Shown in pieces: positions 11,301-20,972 of a stretch of DNA of 64,000 bases (position 1 is its first letter; every line of letters begins with the position of its first letter). A model generated the notes under the pieces. It was not told the origin of the DNA. It searched no databases and saw only the letters and a program-made list of their open reading frames with translations. Source of the stretch: Apoda limacodes (taxonomy: Eukaryota > Arthropoda > Insecta > Lepidoptera > Limacodidae). The DNA lies in contig OX291541.1 in the NCBI GenBank assembly GCA_946406115.1, forward strand, positions 20,987,908 to 21,051,907, written 5' to 3'. A program made the position numbers and the translations under genes.

Positions 11301-14300
11301 GACGTCGTTGTGCCGAGGAAACTTGGCTTTTCCGTTCCAGCAGACTGTACATTTATATAACTGAAAATAAATCGAAGATAATTAAAATTGTTATTCTCGT
11401 CATTTACATGAAATTAACCGTTTTTTTTTTATTAATATTGATTATATGCTAAATTTTGAATGAAATCACAATTGGCAATCAAATTTTACTAGAGGTATGC
11501 CGTACGTGATTAGTAACCAATAGTATTGATAGAAAAAGTTCAAAGATATGCCCAAGCAAGTGAATTGTTATAAATTTTCTTTTTCATACTAGTGATAACA
11601 AGCGGCATCAATTATTTTTGATAACTACTTAACCTGTAAGCTCGCAATTTATAATTTGGTGCTGTTCAATTTTAACCAAATCAATAGTAATAATTTGGAA
11701 ATTTGGTCATGTGCATCGCTAGACTTACGTGCCGGAATGTATACCTAATGGTATATAACAAAACATGAAAAGATGACACACAGACACGGAAACTACCTCA
11801 TTTCGACTACAAATATTGCTATAAAATCATAAATTCAGTTGTTCTTACCTCTAAGGCACATTTTTCAGTCTCTGTAGTCATAAAAGTCCTGTTTATGAAT
11901 TGTGTTGGCCCTCCACACTCTTCGCAATTTGGCTTATCCATCCAAGAGAAGAATTTATACTTGAACCATCCCAGTAGCTCCATAAGCAAAGCTATGTCAA
12001 AAGACATATCATGTCCTTTCACCTCACCTACAAAAAAATTATAGAATTTTGTTGATAAGATGTCTCATATACTGTCAAAATCCATATTATAAAAATTATT
12101 ACAATATAATAATAATAAATATTTTTGGACATTACACAGCGCCGTCTAGCCCCAAAGTAAGCAAAGCTTGTGTTATGGGTGCCAGACAACGGATATAAAT
12201 ACATATATATTACTTTTTTTTTTTGTAAATACATACACATCATACATAAGTACACCCAGACTCAGGACAAACACAAATGTTTAACACATAAATGTTTTTC
12301 CAGTGCGGGAATCGAACCCACACCCTCTGCACGGTAGTCCATCACACTACCAACTAGGCTACGAGGGAGGATATATCCCTCACTATCCAGTAAAGTTGTG
12401 ATGATTTAAGGATGGTCTTGTCACGTCATGGTTGGATATTAAGTAAAATGGTGTCAAAAGTACAGCCAAAACTTTGACTTCGGCCGGTCCTTTTCAAACC
12501 TGTTTTCTTAGAATCTAATATTTATCTTTGTATTAAATTAGTAAGCCTCACCTGCCTTTAATTGTTTCTGATATTCCTGCATTCTATCTAATGCCATCAA
12601 CTGCAGTGTCACTAATGGAATGTGCTGCCGAGCCAGTTCTTGAAGCTCTTCATCCTCATATTTAATCATATTATTAAATAAATCTTCTATCTTTAGTAGA
12701 AATGCATTACTGGTTTTCTATAAAATGCAAATTAATAAAGCAAATACTTAGCAATAGGTTGAATACCTGGTAATATTACTTCAATTTCAAGATTACAATA
12801 AATTTAAAATTGACTGCTCTATTGATATAGCAATGATATGTTGTGAGTTGTTGTCTTATTTTTATTTGCAACCTGATTAACTTCTCAACAGTGTGTGTGC
12901 CTAATGTTAATATTTGGTTTTTAATTTTGTGTTTGAAGATGACTTTACATCATCATTAGCTATATACAATTATTTATTAGCTATATCACTTATGTATTCT
13001 TACAGAATTATTAGATGTGGCACATACCAATATCTTAGAGGGCTTTAGTATAGGTTTTTTCACAACAATATCTTTTGAACTTGTTGCTTTCATTTTTAAT
13101 GATCCACAACAGAAATGGATCTTCCTTTCTATAGCCGCTTGTGCTAGTCTCAAGTTAGTGAGCGGCTGCTCTTTGCCATATGTCACTTCGTTTTGAATCT
13201 GAAATAATAAAAATGATACTTTAATAATTAATTGTTCTTGTTCGTCAATATTTACTGACTAAGACACTAATTGAAAAAAAAACACATTGGTGGTGGTATG
13301 GTTCAATTGTATTGTTAAATAAACCTGACTCAGAATCTTTTTGCAAATCTTGTAAACATAACCAAACTTTACTTAATAATAATAATAATGTTTATTTTTA
13401 GTTCCAAACATTTATAGTCAAAACTTTGTTTGAAAAATTTATTCTCTTTGGACATAGACATAGACATAAACATTTCTTCGGCACCACTAAACAGACAATA
13501 ACAAGACAAGCATCTATCAAACATAAGTGGCTACACATTAAACAAAACACATAACAGACACAAATAGGCAACATAATATAGGAGTAGCGGTACATAGATA
13601 GTCGTACGATGTGATGACAAAAAAGGAACCCATCTCAGCATCAACTGGGGCAGCAGTGAAGCTTTAAAAAATGGAATTCTAAATACCCGTGTCACTGTTT
13701 GGTGTAAGAGAGGTAGGGCACTGCAAGTACTCCCTCAAATAAGCCATCCGAACAACTAAAGCAGGGCATAGCGAGTACTTGCTTGAATGAGCGGCCCAAA
13801 CTGGGGAAGTACCTCTCCAACTTACAGTCAACCGCGGCCATAATAACACTAACATTGAGTAGTGTTGTGTTCCTGGCGGTGAGTAAGGTTGTCAGAGCTC
13901 TTTGAGGATTCGCTGCGCGGACAGAGGAGGACCGGCGGTGCTTGTTGTTGTCATGCTCGGCGTAGACGCGGCGTGCTGGTTCGGCGGTCAGGGAGACCTG
14001 ATGAAACGGCTGACCGCTTGCCGCTCGCAGGTTGAACGGGATCCCGAACCCAGGGATCACTTAATCTCCGCCCTGGGAGGCTGATCCGCCAGCCTGTGTA
14101 AAGTATCTGAAGTGGTAGTCGCGCCGGAGAAGGACACCGGAGTGGACCCGGCTACTACAACAGAGGGGGATCAGGGGCCCTTCCGCCCGCCGTGCCAGCA
14201 ACCGTATCATCTGTGGCGAGCCTCGGCAGTCTTAGAACCGCACCTTTTATCCTCTAAGCTGTCTGTGCAGTGAATCCTCATCCTTAGTCTTAGTAACTTT

Positions 14301-17234
14301 TTTTATATATTATGGCCATGAGAACGAAAAAGAAAAGAGTTTGTACAGCGGCTACTCCATCCACATATAATGTGGATTTTTGCAACATCAGGGGTATTCA
14401 CGCAAATCTTAACGCAGTCCACCACCATCTCGAAACTGCGCAGCCGACCATTCTTTTTCTAACGGAGACGCAAATATCCTGCCCGGCCGACCCATCATAC
14501 CTTCACTATCCCGGCTACAAACTCGAACTCGTCCGGACGGATACTCCGTCTCAGTGGATGCGCCTTTTAGCTCCTTGGACCACTGTCTCGTTCAGACTCA
14601 AGTGTCATGCACACAACCTGATCCTTCTGGGCCAACTAATTGGCGTCGTTTGTGGCACTATAAGTCGGCGGACTGGGATGGATTGCAAGAATTTTACGCA
14701 TCGTACCCGTGGAGGCAGGTCTGCTTTAACTCAGAAGATAATGGCGTCTGCGCAGCCGCAGTCACTGAGACAATCCTTGCTGGTATGGAATGCTATATTC
14801 CTAACCCGCGAGTAGCTGCCGCCGTCAAAAAACGACCGTGGTTTAATAGGTCTTGCAGAAAAGCTAAAATTCTTAAGCAAAATGCATATCAGGCTTGGAC
14901 CACGGCTCGTTATAATAAGGATCCGAATATTTCTGAGTTAAAACGCAAATTAAATGCTGCCTCGAGGTTCAGTAAGAAAGCAACTGCCAGAGCAAAATTC
15001 CAATTCATCGGCAAAATAGGTGGGGGACTTGCGAGCTATCATTCTGGGAGATGTGCTTTCTGGTCGCTTGCCAAAGCTGCCGAAGGAAACTTTTGCCAGT
15101 CGTCGTTACCACCACGGCGAAAGAACGGTGGTGACTTGGTCCATAGTGCTAAAGAGAAAGCCGATCTACTGGGCAGTCTCTTTGCCTCGAACTCGAACAT
15201 GAACGATGAAGGCGCTGTACCACCTACTATACCGTGGTGCGGTAAGACCGTGCCGGAAATCTCCATAACACAGCAGGAGGTCCGGCGGGCGTTGCTTTCT
15301 CTAGACGTTCATAAGTCGAGTGGGCCAGACGTAATACCAGCAGTGTGCTCCTGATTTATGTCCTGTACTCACGCGCCTCTTCGCGCTTTCCTACCACACT
15401 AGGCAATTTCCGTCTTCATGCCTGCAAATGTGCACCCGGTGCCCAAAAAGGGCGATATACCAGATCCATCGAATTACAGGCCTATCGCTATTACCTCTAA
15501 GGTGATGGAGCGTGTGATCAACACACAGCTTCTAAGATACCTAGAAGTACACGATCTGGTCAGTGACCATCAATATGGCTTTCACACACCGATGGGCACT
15601 AGCCATTGAGTCAGGGGGAGGCATTGGCATGTAGCCTGGACATAGCGAAGGCGTTCGATCGAGTCTGGCACCGGGGTCTTCTATCGAAGTTGCCATCTTA
15701 TGGAGTGCCCGAGGGTTTGTGCAAATGGGTGGCTAGCTTTTTGTCCAGCAGACGCATACAAACCATAGTTGACGCTAGTTGCTCTGATAGCATGGACATT
15801 AATGCTGGTGTCCCGCAAGGCTCTGTGCTGTCTCCTACGCTGCTTCTACTGCATATCAATGACATGTTGGACACCAACAACATACATTGCTATGCAGATG
15901 ACAGTACTGGAGACGCTTTTTACACGGGTCGTGCAAACATCCCTCGTTCCGTTGTGGAGGAAAACCAGCTTGGCCTTTTCGACTCGGTTCAATGACGAGC
16001 TGTGAGAATTGTCGACGATTCCAAACTCACTTGCGGTATCGAGCCCTTAAGTCTGAGGAGAGACTTTGCCTCACTGTGTGTGTTCTACTGCTTGTACAAT
16101 GGGTTGTGTTCTGAGCAATTGTTCAAAATGATGCCCACGGCTACTTTCTACCATCGCACGGCTTGCCATCGGCAGAGAATTAGTTCGCACACTTTAGAAC
16201 CTAAATGGTCACGTACAGTGCGGTTTCAGAGAAACCACCTCCCGCGAACGCTTAAGTTGTGGAATAAACTCCCTGCCAAGGTTTTCTGCAAGGACTACAG
16301 TATGGAGTTCTTCATGAAAGAAGTTATTAGATTTCTGAAGGATCGGCAACGCGCAAGTGATACCCCTGGTGTTGCAAGCGTCCATAGGCTACGGTGACTG
16401 CTTACCATCAGGCGGACCGTAAGCTTGTTTGCTACCTTAGTGGTATAAAAAAAAAGGCACTTTGAAAAATTGATTCTTTTTAAGGAATGAAATTCTATAT
16501 ACCGGTATGACTGTTTTTATTATCCCTACAGTCCTACCAGTATTAAGGGTTGTCATAAACAGGTCTACCGAGAGGGGAGTGTGACAGGTGGGTTTCCCCC
16601 GGGCCTGCAGTTTGAGAAGGGCCTGCGATTTTCCGAAACTCCGTCACTTTAATGACGATTTTGACTGTTTGCATAGAATCAATCCTTTCAAATTTTCACG
16701 CCCAAAGAGCAACGACCAATGAGAACACGCTATTGGTTTGTAATACTGCATGCGCCGAAATAAAGTCGTGCACATGGATACCCCTGATGGGCCCTGATTT
16801 TCTCTCTGTGGCCCTGGTCATAAATGCTTAACAGCTGTTGCTAATTGTGTTGAATTAGTACTTATACTTATAACATAATATTTTGTTATTAAATAATAAT
16901 ATCCAGTATGTTAAGATACAGAGAATATCCATATACAGAACTGTTGCAGTCAATAATAAAATACCGTAATACAAGTGGTGCAACTATGCAAAAAAGTGTT
17001 CACTCTGTTAGCATAACTTACAATTTTGAACCCTATATGTTTCAGATACTCAGTTAATCGATCATATTGTAGAATATTCTTCAAAACTTCACATTTTAGT
17101 TTTCTCAATTCATTATCATGAGGGTTTTCTAATATTTGATTAATAATTCGCAATAGTTCATGAAGGATTTTTGAGAATTTTTCAGAGTCACCCACAGCAT
17201 GTTCTATAAGACCTATACGTGCACTGTCTTCCAT
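5371..17234 (-). CDS. Pngl: Peptide:N-glycanase (PNGase), ten exons
   Basis: Cytosolic amidase that strips N-glycans from misfolded glycoproteins during ER-associated degradation. Exons (minus): 17022-17234, 13028-13198, 12552-12717, 11849-12027, 11175-11360, 10503-10673, 9812-9963, 7550-7827, 6717-6881, 5371-5534. All junctions are GT-AG with matching phases and give about 614 residues (human NGLY1 654). Residues 1-71 form the N-terminal PUB domain. A transglutaminase-like core follows, with zinc Cys pairs near 218/221 and 247/250. The triad is Cys274 (RCGEWANC), His301 (TDHVW) and Asp318 (HVDPC), with the same 27- and 17-residue spacing as human Cys309/His336/Asp353. The C-terminal PAW domain ends with [14 protein letters not shown]. 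No defects were seen. Introns hold a LINE, two SINEs and a mariner element. Confidence 0.93.
6000..6300 (+). repeat. RTE-type LINE tail fragment in Pngl intron
   Basis: The segment 6115-6185 translates to wording such as [10 protein letters not shown], close to the C-terminal GHVCRRNDGRW motif of the RTE fragment at 54.7 kb. CCCGG-rich words near 6003-6022 and 6281-6308 are inversely related, which may mark the ends of a small composite insertion. Confidence 0.4.
6306..6582 (-). mobile_element. tRNA-derived SINE (family 1)
   Basis: On the minus strand the head reads CTCGCAGCCTAGTTGGTAGT (A-box-like). It is followed by GGTTCGATTCCCGCACTGG (a good RNA polymerase III B box) and a tail of TAAA/TTTA repeats. 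Close relatives lie at 12111-12369 and 38933-39180 in the same orientation. It sits in the last Pngl intron. Confidence 0.75.
7916..8080. repeat. Repeat remnant with LINE-A-like tail wording
   Basis: CTTACGGCCCGCCTGAT at 7916 resembles the inverted 3' tail of the LINE-A family. What follows (GAGCGGTTAGCGCAGTCG) is different, so this is only a possible remnant within a Pngl intron. Confidence 0.25.
8530..9607 (+). mobile_element. Mariner/Tc1-superfamily transposon, degenerate
   Basis: Terminal inverted repeats are clear: the left GGGTGTCTCAAAACCTACTT pairs with the right (reverse complement GGGTGTCGTAAAACCTACTT). TA is present at both junctions (8528-8529 and 9608-9609). The 1,078-bp element carries a broken transposase reading plus-strand. 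It has a helix-turn-helix part with [15 protein letters not shown] and a catalytic part with QDGANA (normally QDGATCHTA), then [16 protein letters not shown] and a C-terminal RRVIDEI. Frameshifts, missing middle sequence and an altered DDE region indicate a non-autonomous relic inserted in a Pngl intron. Confidence 0.85.
10140..10265 (+). mobile_element. LINE-A 3'-end fragment
   Basis: Contains the family's tail words GTTGCAAGCGTCCATAGGCT, GGTGACCGCTTACCATCAGG and CTTGTTTGCCACCTTGTGGT, ending in an A-run. It is heavily 5'-truncated and lies in the Pngl intron between exons 6 and 7. Confidence 0.75.
12111..12369 (-). mobile_element. tRNA-derived SINE (family 1)
   Basis: Minus-strand head CTCGTAGCCTAGTTGGTAGT, then a B box in GGTTCGATTCCCGCACTGG, then a body shared with the copy at 6306-6582 and an AATA-repeat tail. 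Located in the Pngl intron between exons 3 and 4. Confidence 0.78.
13690..16453 (+). mobile_element. LINE-A: nearly full-length jockey/CR1-like non-LTR retrotransposon, dead
   Basis: A G+C-richer leader (about 13690-14300) is followed by an endonuclease start (14312 on: [23 protein letters not shown]). The middle of the endonuclease is deleted, with its end (SLDHCLVQ) joined in another frame. Reverse-transcriptase motifs follow in broken frames: [50 protein letters not shown], and CYADDST for the catalytic Asp pair. The tail is GGCGGACCGTAAGCTTGTTT plus an A-run. A 29-bp stretch before it (from 13672) resembles one after it (from 16487), a possible diverged target duplication. It lies in Pngl intron 1. 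Confidence 0.85.
16560..16815. repeat. Possible MITE-like repeat
   Basis: GGGCCTGCAGTTTGAGAAGG and GGGCCCTGATTTTCTCTCTG-type words bracket a non-coding, G+C-richer block just inside Pngl intron 1. I see weak inverted similarity between the ends and no open frame. Confidence 0.25.
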
Positions 17235-18630
17235 TTCGTTATAAACTTTTGTATTTAATTATTTACAGAAAAATTAATTAAAAATTTAGAAAGAAAAATA
17301 AATATTGCCCGCAAAATAGAGGTTATGTTTATGTACTTGTCAAAGTCATTTTTTTTGAATTGTCATTTTTTTTCTCAATGTTACCAGTATTCACTGTTTT
17401 CATAAGGTTTCAGGCACGCGTGCCTTTTTAAACTTTTTTAGCTAACAAAATAAACGCAATTTACTGCTAAACATAGGGCATGATTTTTTCGCTTTTGCGG
17501 TTGCATTTGTTTGTACTACTACTTTTCTCGCCAATGCAAAAACAATTACAATGCTTACACTCTTATATGTAAGCTTAGTGATATAAACACAATATTTGGT
17601 TTTACATTCAGTGATTCATTGTGTCTTAAATGATTGTAGAAATGGTCTTATTTTTGTTGATTACAGCATAAGTTTTGCAGCAAGGATAAAACCTTATTAT
17701 ATGTTTATTTTCTGTAAGAATATTTTCGTCTCCGAAAAGTAGCGGTGGATATTAACGGGATTGTTGTCCTCGGGATGAAGGGCTCGTCAACGGTGACACG
17801 TTCTTGCTCAGATGGCTTCATTTACAGTCATGAGTGCTAACACACAAGTAAAATGAAAACAGTGGTTCGGTTAGCGGTATTTAATGTTCGGAAGCCAGTG
17901 GATTGTAGTTTACAATTGTCTAATATATCTAAATAATACAACACGTGCGGCGTCGCGTTGCACGGAGCGGATTCGGTTGAATGCCACACGTTTGCCACAA
18001 ATTAAATAATCGACGGGTGTACCTAAGCGGTTACGCGAATATCTAGTTAGTGTAGGTACTTATCAATGCAATATTGTTAGTACTTATCGATGTACGCAAA
18101 CTTGCAGTTTCATATACTGACAGAGTTTAAAAACAAGTTATATGTTTCGGTGTGATGTGTACCTAAACAAACATATAAGTAACACGGTGCAAAGTTATAA
18201 GTAGGTATGTACACCTATAATAGATATGACTAAATGTCTGCTTCAACGCATTCCTACAACCTGGAATGTATGAGAAACGGTTACGGTATAACTACATATT
18301 GTTGTTGTTTTTGTTTGGATGTCGGTAAATTAATATGTACCTACAATGAGTTTGCATTCGTGTTTACGGACTTGAGTATGTTATCGGCACGATTAATTGA
18401 TGTCATAAATAAAATCAGAAAATAACCTAACGGAATGTTTTCATTTAATTAAGTTAAATAAGGAGATTTTATATCAAAGTGGCAAAGTCGGGGGTTTCAC
18501 ATGTTAATTTAACGGTGTACGCAGGCGGTTGAGAACGCGAAGTATAACTACATAGTTTGATGTTTATATACATCAAACCTTAAACAAAAAAAAACTTGTA
18601 TCATAAAGTAAAAAAAAAATCTGTATAGTC

Positions 18631-18908
18631 CTCATGTAGAGCCAAGTTTCACACTCTACATGCCTTGACTCTACGAGCCCTAACTTTACAGACTATACTC
18701 CTTAGTCAAAATATGTGGCTTTGCCGTTTCGTTACTCCAAGAACTATTGTAAAACAGAAAAGTAATGAACAGTGAATAAATTTTTCACCTTACACCCATG
18801 TGACGGTACCGAAACGGCCGATCCACATATTTTGACTAAGCTGTAGTTTGTGAAGTTAGAGCTTGTAGAGTCAGAGCGTTTAGAGTGAGAAGCTTGGCTC
18901 TACATGAG
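18631..18908. mobile_element. Foldback MITE with about 100-bp inverted arms
   Basis: The left arm (18631-18731) and the reverse complement of the right arm (18810-18908) match over most of their length. Shared words are CTCATGTAGAGCCAAG and CTTAGTCAAAATATGTGG, ending at CCGTTTCG. A 78-base loop lies between. The arms are diverged in the middle, so the element is old. There is no open frame. Confidence 0.7.
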
Positions 18909-19384
18909 ATCTGATAACTTTTTGACAGTGCGGGCCATATGGTCTAGTCTTGGCAACATTTTACATTAAAATGTTTTTGGTGGGATTTCACTTCTTGTGT
19001 GTGTGTTGCGTATGTTTTTTATGATGTTCATATTTTCTTTCTGTTTCTGGAGTGTATTTCTTGCACATCAGAGGTGCCATTTTTCAAAGTCCACTCTCTA
19101 TCTTTGTTTAATTCAAATATTAAACATTTATCGTGTTTCTTCGTTGTTTATGAAGGGTTACATTATAAAAAACTATATTCGCATAAGTCTATTGGTTTAC
19201 TATGTCAAGATTTTTAAGTCCAACCTCTGATACAGCTTATTACGATTTTTATCTTACAACAACCGGGGCCTACATCATTGTGATTTCCCATCACCATAGA
19301 AGTTTTAATTTGTAAATACTTGTCACCACATTTTAATTTTTAACGAGGTACGTAAGTATGGTAATATTATTCGTATAAGTATAA

Positions 19385-19970
19385 TAATGTAGTAATATTC
19401 TGAAAACTTGACGAAGGACCCATATACACTTTTATCCCCTAATTTAAGGGGTTGTCAAATATTTTTTTTATATAATGGATTTTTTACATAAAGATAATTT
19501 AAAATCTGTGTACTTGTATAATTTTTAACATCTCTAGCATGAAATTAAGTATGTATGGGGGAAAAGCTATACAAACATCCATCCCCTAATTAAAAGGGTG
19601 AGAGATGTTTTACTTAAAATCCTGAAATATTTCTTTTATTATTTATAACAAGATCCTATATAAATTTTTAGACGTCTAGCATGAAAAATTGCAAAAGTTG
19701 GGGGTAAGTTCGAAGTTTTAGATTTTTGTTGTTGTTAGTGTACTAATACTAGCTTACATACCAAATTTCAGCTTTCTAGGACTTCCGGAAGTACCCTATC
19801 AATTTGATGATCATCAGTGAGTGAGTGACGAAATCGGGGTTATTTAGATATCTAAATTGATATCAATAAAATCATATTTAATAATTTTTAGCAAGTGGCA
19901 GTCTTTGGTCTCTGGCTACCCCTCTAGGAAACAGGCGTGATGTTATGTATGTATGTATAAAATCATAATA
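19385..19970 (+). repeat. Dispersed lepidopteran repeat (LINE 3'-like)
   Basis: Contains the phrases CCAAATTTCAGCTTTCTAGG, CTTCCGGAAGTACCCTATCA and, at the end, AGGCGTGATGTTATGTATGT with a TATG tail. These are common in lepidopteran dispersed repeats. A related piece occurs at 32140-32190. Non-coding. Confidence 0.45.
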
Positions 19971-20635
19971 TAAGAGCTATGCAATGAAACTTTATATGTT
20001 TAATAAGTCTACTATTAACATCATATCGCGAGATTTTTTTTTAATATTGCTAATATCCCATTCTAGCAAACCTTAATTAATAATTTAATGAGGTTACACT
20101 AATATTGCTGGGTTTTCACTTGTTCAATCTATTATTATTATAGAGTTTTTACCAAAAATATTTTGTATATTTAATCAAAATTTTACATAACTTTTGTAAT
20201 GCCCACCTACTACGTTTACTTTACTTTATGTGGACCTCTAGATACTTAATGGTTGCCTGGTAGTGATCGCTTTGTACTTATACTTTGTTTTCTTTTGTAT
20301 TAGACATACTTATATCATATATTATTTTGCGTCAAATTTAAACTCAAATGCGTTTTTACTCAAAAATAGGATATCAGATCACTTTTTTGAAGTCAATAAA
20401 CTATAAGTTACAAGTTCCTGCCTTTCTTCCTGCGTTCTAGTGAAAAGAAACTTTCCAGCAGTCTCTCTTTTTATTTTGATTCATCAATACAAATTATCAA
20501 GTAAATTATGTTAACAAAAAAATATTTAATCCCATGCATTTTTATCATCAAGGTAGTCTTGAATTGTGTAATAAGCATTTGTTGTACAAGATTTTTTAAC
20601 TTTTTTAAGTGTAATTGACATACTTCTGCAAAGAT

Positions 20636-20641
20636 TTTATT
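20636..20641 (-). terminator. Polyadenylation signal AATAAA of the small divergent gene
   Basis: AATAAA on the minus strand lies 44 bases beyond the stop codon of the 20685-20900 frame. This spacing fits a genuine 3' end. Confidence 0.5.
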
Positions 20642-20684
20642 GTAAAAAAGAATACATTGTTCATTAAATGATTAGTCTATTTTC

Positions 20685-20900
20685 TTAAGCCTGGATCAGA
20701 GCAAATTTGTGTTTTCGATTTCGAGTATAACGATTATGAATATCGCTATTCTCTTTAAAGCAATCAATATTTTTATGAACATAAATTAAATTATCTAATA
20801 TATACTGAGACGGTAAGGTTAATACCTTAATTTCCTTGAATTTATCTCTTAAAGAGTGTAAGTGTGATATTGCACACAGTATTTCCTGCTCTATTGCCAT
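20685..20900 (-). CDS. Small unrecognised protein divergent from BBS4 (candidate ciliary microprotein)
   Basis: Single-exon frame of about 71 residues starting MAIEQEILCAISHLHSLRDK. An in-frame ATG at 20918 would give 77 residues, and the frame stays open to 20966. The first half looks helical or coiled-coil; the tail is basic (RYTRNRKHKF). No family is recognised. Support for a real gene comes from context: AATAAA 44 bases after the stop, and a head-to-head arrangement with BBS4 across an X-box at 20911-20924. I prefer the start at 20900 because the ATG at 20918 lies inside the X-box. It could still be a chance frame. If real, shared RFX control would make it a candidate cilium or basal-body component. 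Confidence 0.45.
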   Translation of the reverse strand: MAIEQEILCAISHLHSLRDKFKEIKVLTLPSQYILDNLIYVHKNIDCFKENSDIHNRYTRNRKHKFALIQA

Positions 20901-20910
20901 ACAATACGTA

Positions 20911-20924
20911 GTTGCCATAGCAAC
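20911..20924 (+). promoter_or_regulatory. X-box (RFX-factor binding site) in the BBS4 promoter
   Basis: GTTGCCATAGCAAC fits the X-box consensus RYYNYYATRRNRAC at every position. X-boxes bound by RFX/DAF-19 drive ciliary genes, including BBS genes, in worms and insects, and usually lie within about 150 bases of the start. This one is 48 bases upstream of the BBS4 ATG and 10 bases upstream of the ATG at 20900 on the other strand, so it could serve both. Confidence 0.8.
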
Positions 20925-20972
20925 TTCTACTACCCAAACAAAAAGAAAATATGCAAAAACATACATTTAACA

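Larger units (their letters stand above)
17235..20630. other. Spacer between Pngl and the divergent promoter; repeats, no gene seen
   Basis: No exon with believable splice sites was found. The block includes the 5' flank of Pngl, a foldback element (18631-18908) and a dispersed repeat (19385-19970). Several 60-77-residue frames here are low-complexity and A+T-driven, so I do not call them genes. Confidence 0.5.

Noticed and set aside
13692..14084. Overlapping frames at the left end of LINE-A
   Set aside because: They lie in the leader of the element, overlap on opposite strands and resemble no protein I know.
16446..16474. Pogo-element remnant next to the LINE-A tail
   Set aside because: GGCACTTTGAAAAATTGAT matches the pogo-like element near 45018, but the match is only about 20 bases after an A-run, too short to call.
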